A DNA stretch of 64,000 nucleotides from Mycolicibacterium goodii. GTDB lineage: Bacteria > Actinomycetota > Actinomycetes > Mycobacteriales > Mycobacteriaceae. The DNA lies in NCBI RefSeq assembly GCF_001187505.1, contig NZ_CP012150.1, positions 620,001 to 684,000 of the forward strand, read 5' to 3'. Each line of letters opens with the position of its first letter. The stretch's first letter is position 1. Made by a program: the position numbers and the translations under genes. The notes under the pieces are model-generated. The model was not told the origin of the DNA, searched no databases, and worked only from the letters and a program-made list of their open reading frames with translations. Positions 63,607-64,000 of the stretch are shown piece by piece.

Positions 63607-64000
63607 TGGTGCTCACCGGCCGCACCGGCCTGGTCGCGTTGGTCTGTGTGCTGCCCATCGCGGTGGCCCCTTGGCCGGCAACGGCTTTCGCCGTGCTGCT
63701 GGCGCTGTTGCTGATCGTCGTCGGCGTCGACGTCGCACTCGCGGGCAGTCCGCGCCGCCTGCACGTCCAGCGCGGCGGCGATCGCACCGCCCGGTTGGGT
63801 CAGACCGTCGAGTCCGTCGTCGAACTTCGGAACCCCGGTCGGCGCCGCGTGCACGGGCACATCCGCGACGCGTGGCCGCCGAGCGCCTGCGCACAGCCAC
63901 GCGTCCAACCACTCGATGTCCCCGCCGGGCAACACGTTCGCGTCGTGACGAGGTTGCGCCCGGTCCGGCGTGGGGACCAGCGCTGCGACACCGTCACCGT
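63606..64000 (+). CDS. DUF58 protein, N-terminal part (Rv3693 type, cut by window edge)
   Basis: 131 residues visible, no stop before the edge. Two N-terminal TM segments (GLVALVCVLPIAVAPWPATAF and LLALLLIVVGVDVALA, each with a few polar residues) precede a beta-rich domain (VESVVELRNPGRRRVHGHI). The conserved DUF58 motif and VWA-like domain lie beyond the window. ATG overlaps the moxR2 stop. Confidence 0.88.

Overview
The window is high-GC actinobacterial chromosome, with many GTG starts and ATGA/GTGA overlaps. Gene content and order follow the M. tuberculosis Rv3644c-Rv3693 region: holB, an Rv3645-type cyclase, topA, cspA, a DEAD-box helicase, a Tad/Flp pilus cluster, acsA, ephE-marP-nth, crp, paired ArsA-like ATPases, whiB4, ponA2, cds1 and moxR2. 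The most likely source is a fast-growing environmental mycobacterium such as Mycolicibacterium smegmatis. Gene names come from recognising protein sequences and gene order; no database search was run.

Layout. 1-5.8 kb is accessory: a truncated SDR, a RidA protein and two PLP aminotransferases in one tight operon, then a TetR-controlled MDR oxidoreductase, the relic of a second SDR and a carboxymuconolactone decarboxylase family protein. 5.8-16.7 kb holds tRNA-Thr(CGT), holB, the membrane adenylate cyclase, topA, cspA, the SftH/MrfA-type helicase and a three-sensor-domain protein. 16.7-21.2 kb is a seven-gene minus-strand Tad-like pilus operon. Two small RNAs frame the following HAD phosphatase gene: the C-rich 6C RNA (minus strand, about 21.4-21.5 kb) and Ms1, the RNA polymerase core-binding RNA (plus strand, about 22.63-22.93 kb). 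22.9-27.9 kb is a D-galactonate cassette (IclR regulator, DgoK, DgoA, DgoD, MFS transporter) inserted between Ms1 and the Rv3662c orthologue. 27.9-41.5 kb is conserved core: Fic-like protein, acsA, S1 protease, holin-X-like membrane protein, ephE, marP-nudix-tlpA-nth, crp, MBL hydrolase, RidA, DUF4177 and the two ArsA/Get3-like ATPases. 41.4-46.9 kb is an accessory PucR / LysA-like decarboxylase / APC permease / class A beta-lactamase-like unit. 47.0-52.8 kb is whiB4, ponA2, a phosphoesterase, cds1 and tRNA-Pro(CGG). 52.9-58.5 kb is an accessory stress-type island with a frameshifted Ser/Thr kinase, a thioesterase, a hemerythrin and a manganese catalase; the last two have good SigF-type promoters. 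58.6-64 kb ends with a YqeY-like protein, a SIMPL protein and the Rv3689-Rv3693 membrane/MoxR operon, cut by the window edge.

Functional links. The Tad genes give an ATPase, membrane platform, pilin and two TadE-like minor proteins. DgoT-like, DgoK, DgoA and DgoD import and degrade galactonate to pyruvate and glyceraldehyde 3-phosphate. Cyclase, Crp and acetyl-CoA synthetase are cAMP-linked in mycobacteria. PonA2, MarP and WhiB4 serve envelope and redox stress.

The most unusual points are: an apparent one-base deletion inside the kinase glycine loop (about 54231); tadE with no in-frame start codon and an ATG one frame off beside a G4 run; a decayed SDR still carrying the operators of its TetR; a Fic-like protein without the catalytic histidine; a cytosolic class A beta-lactamase-like protein with Gln at the usual Glu166 position; and paired SigF promoters in the stress island.
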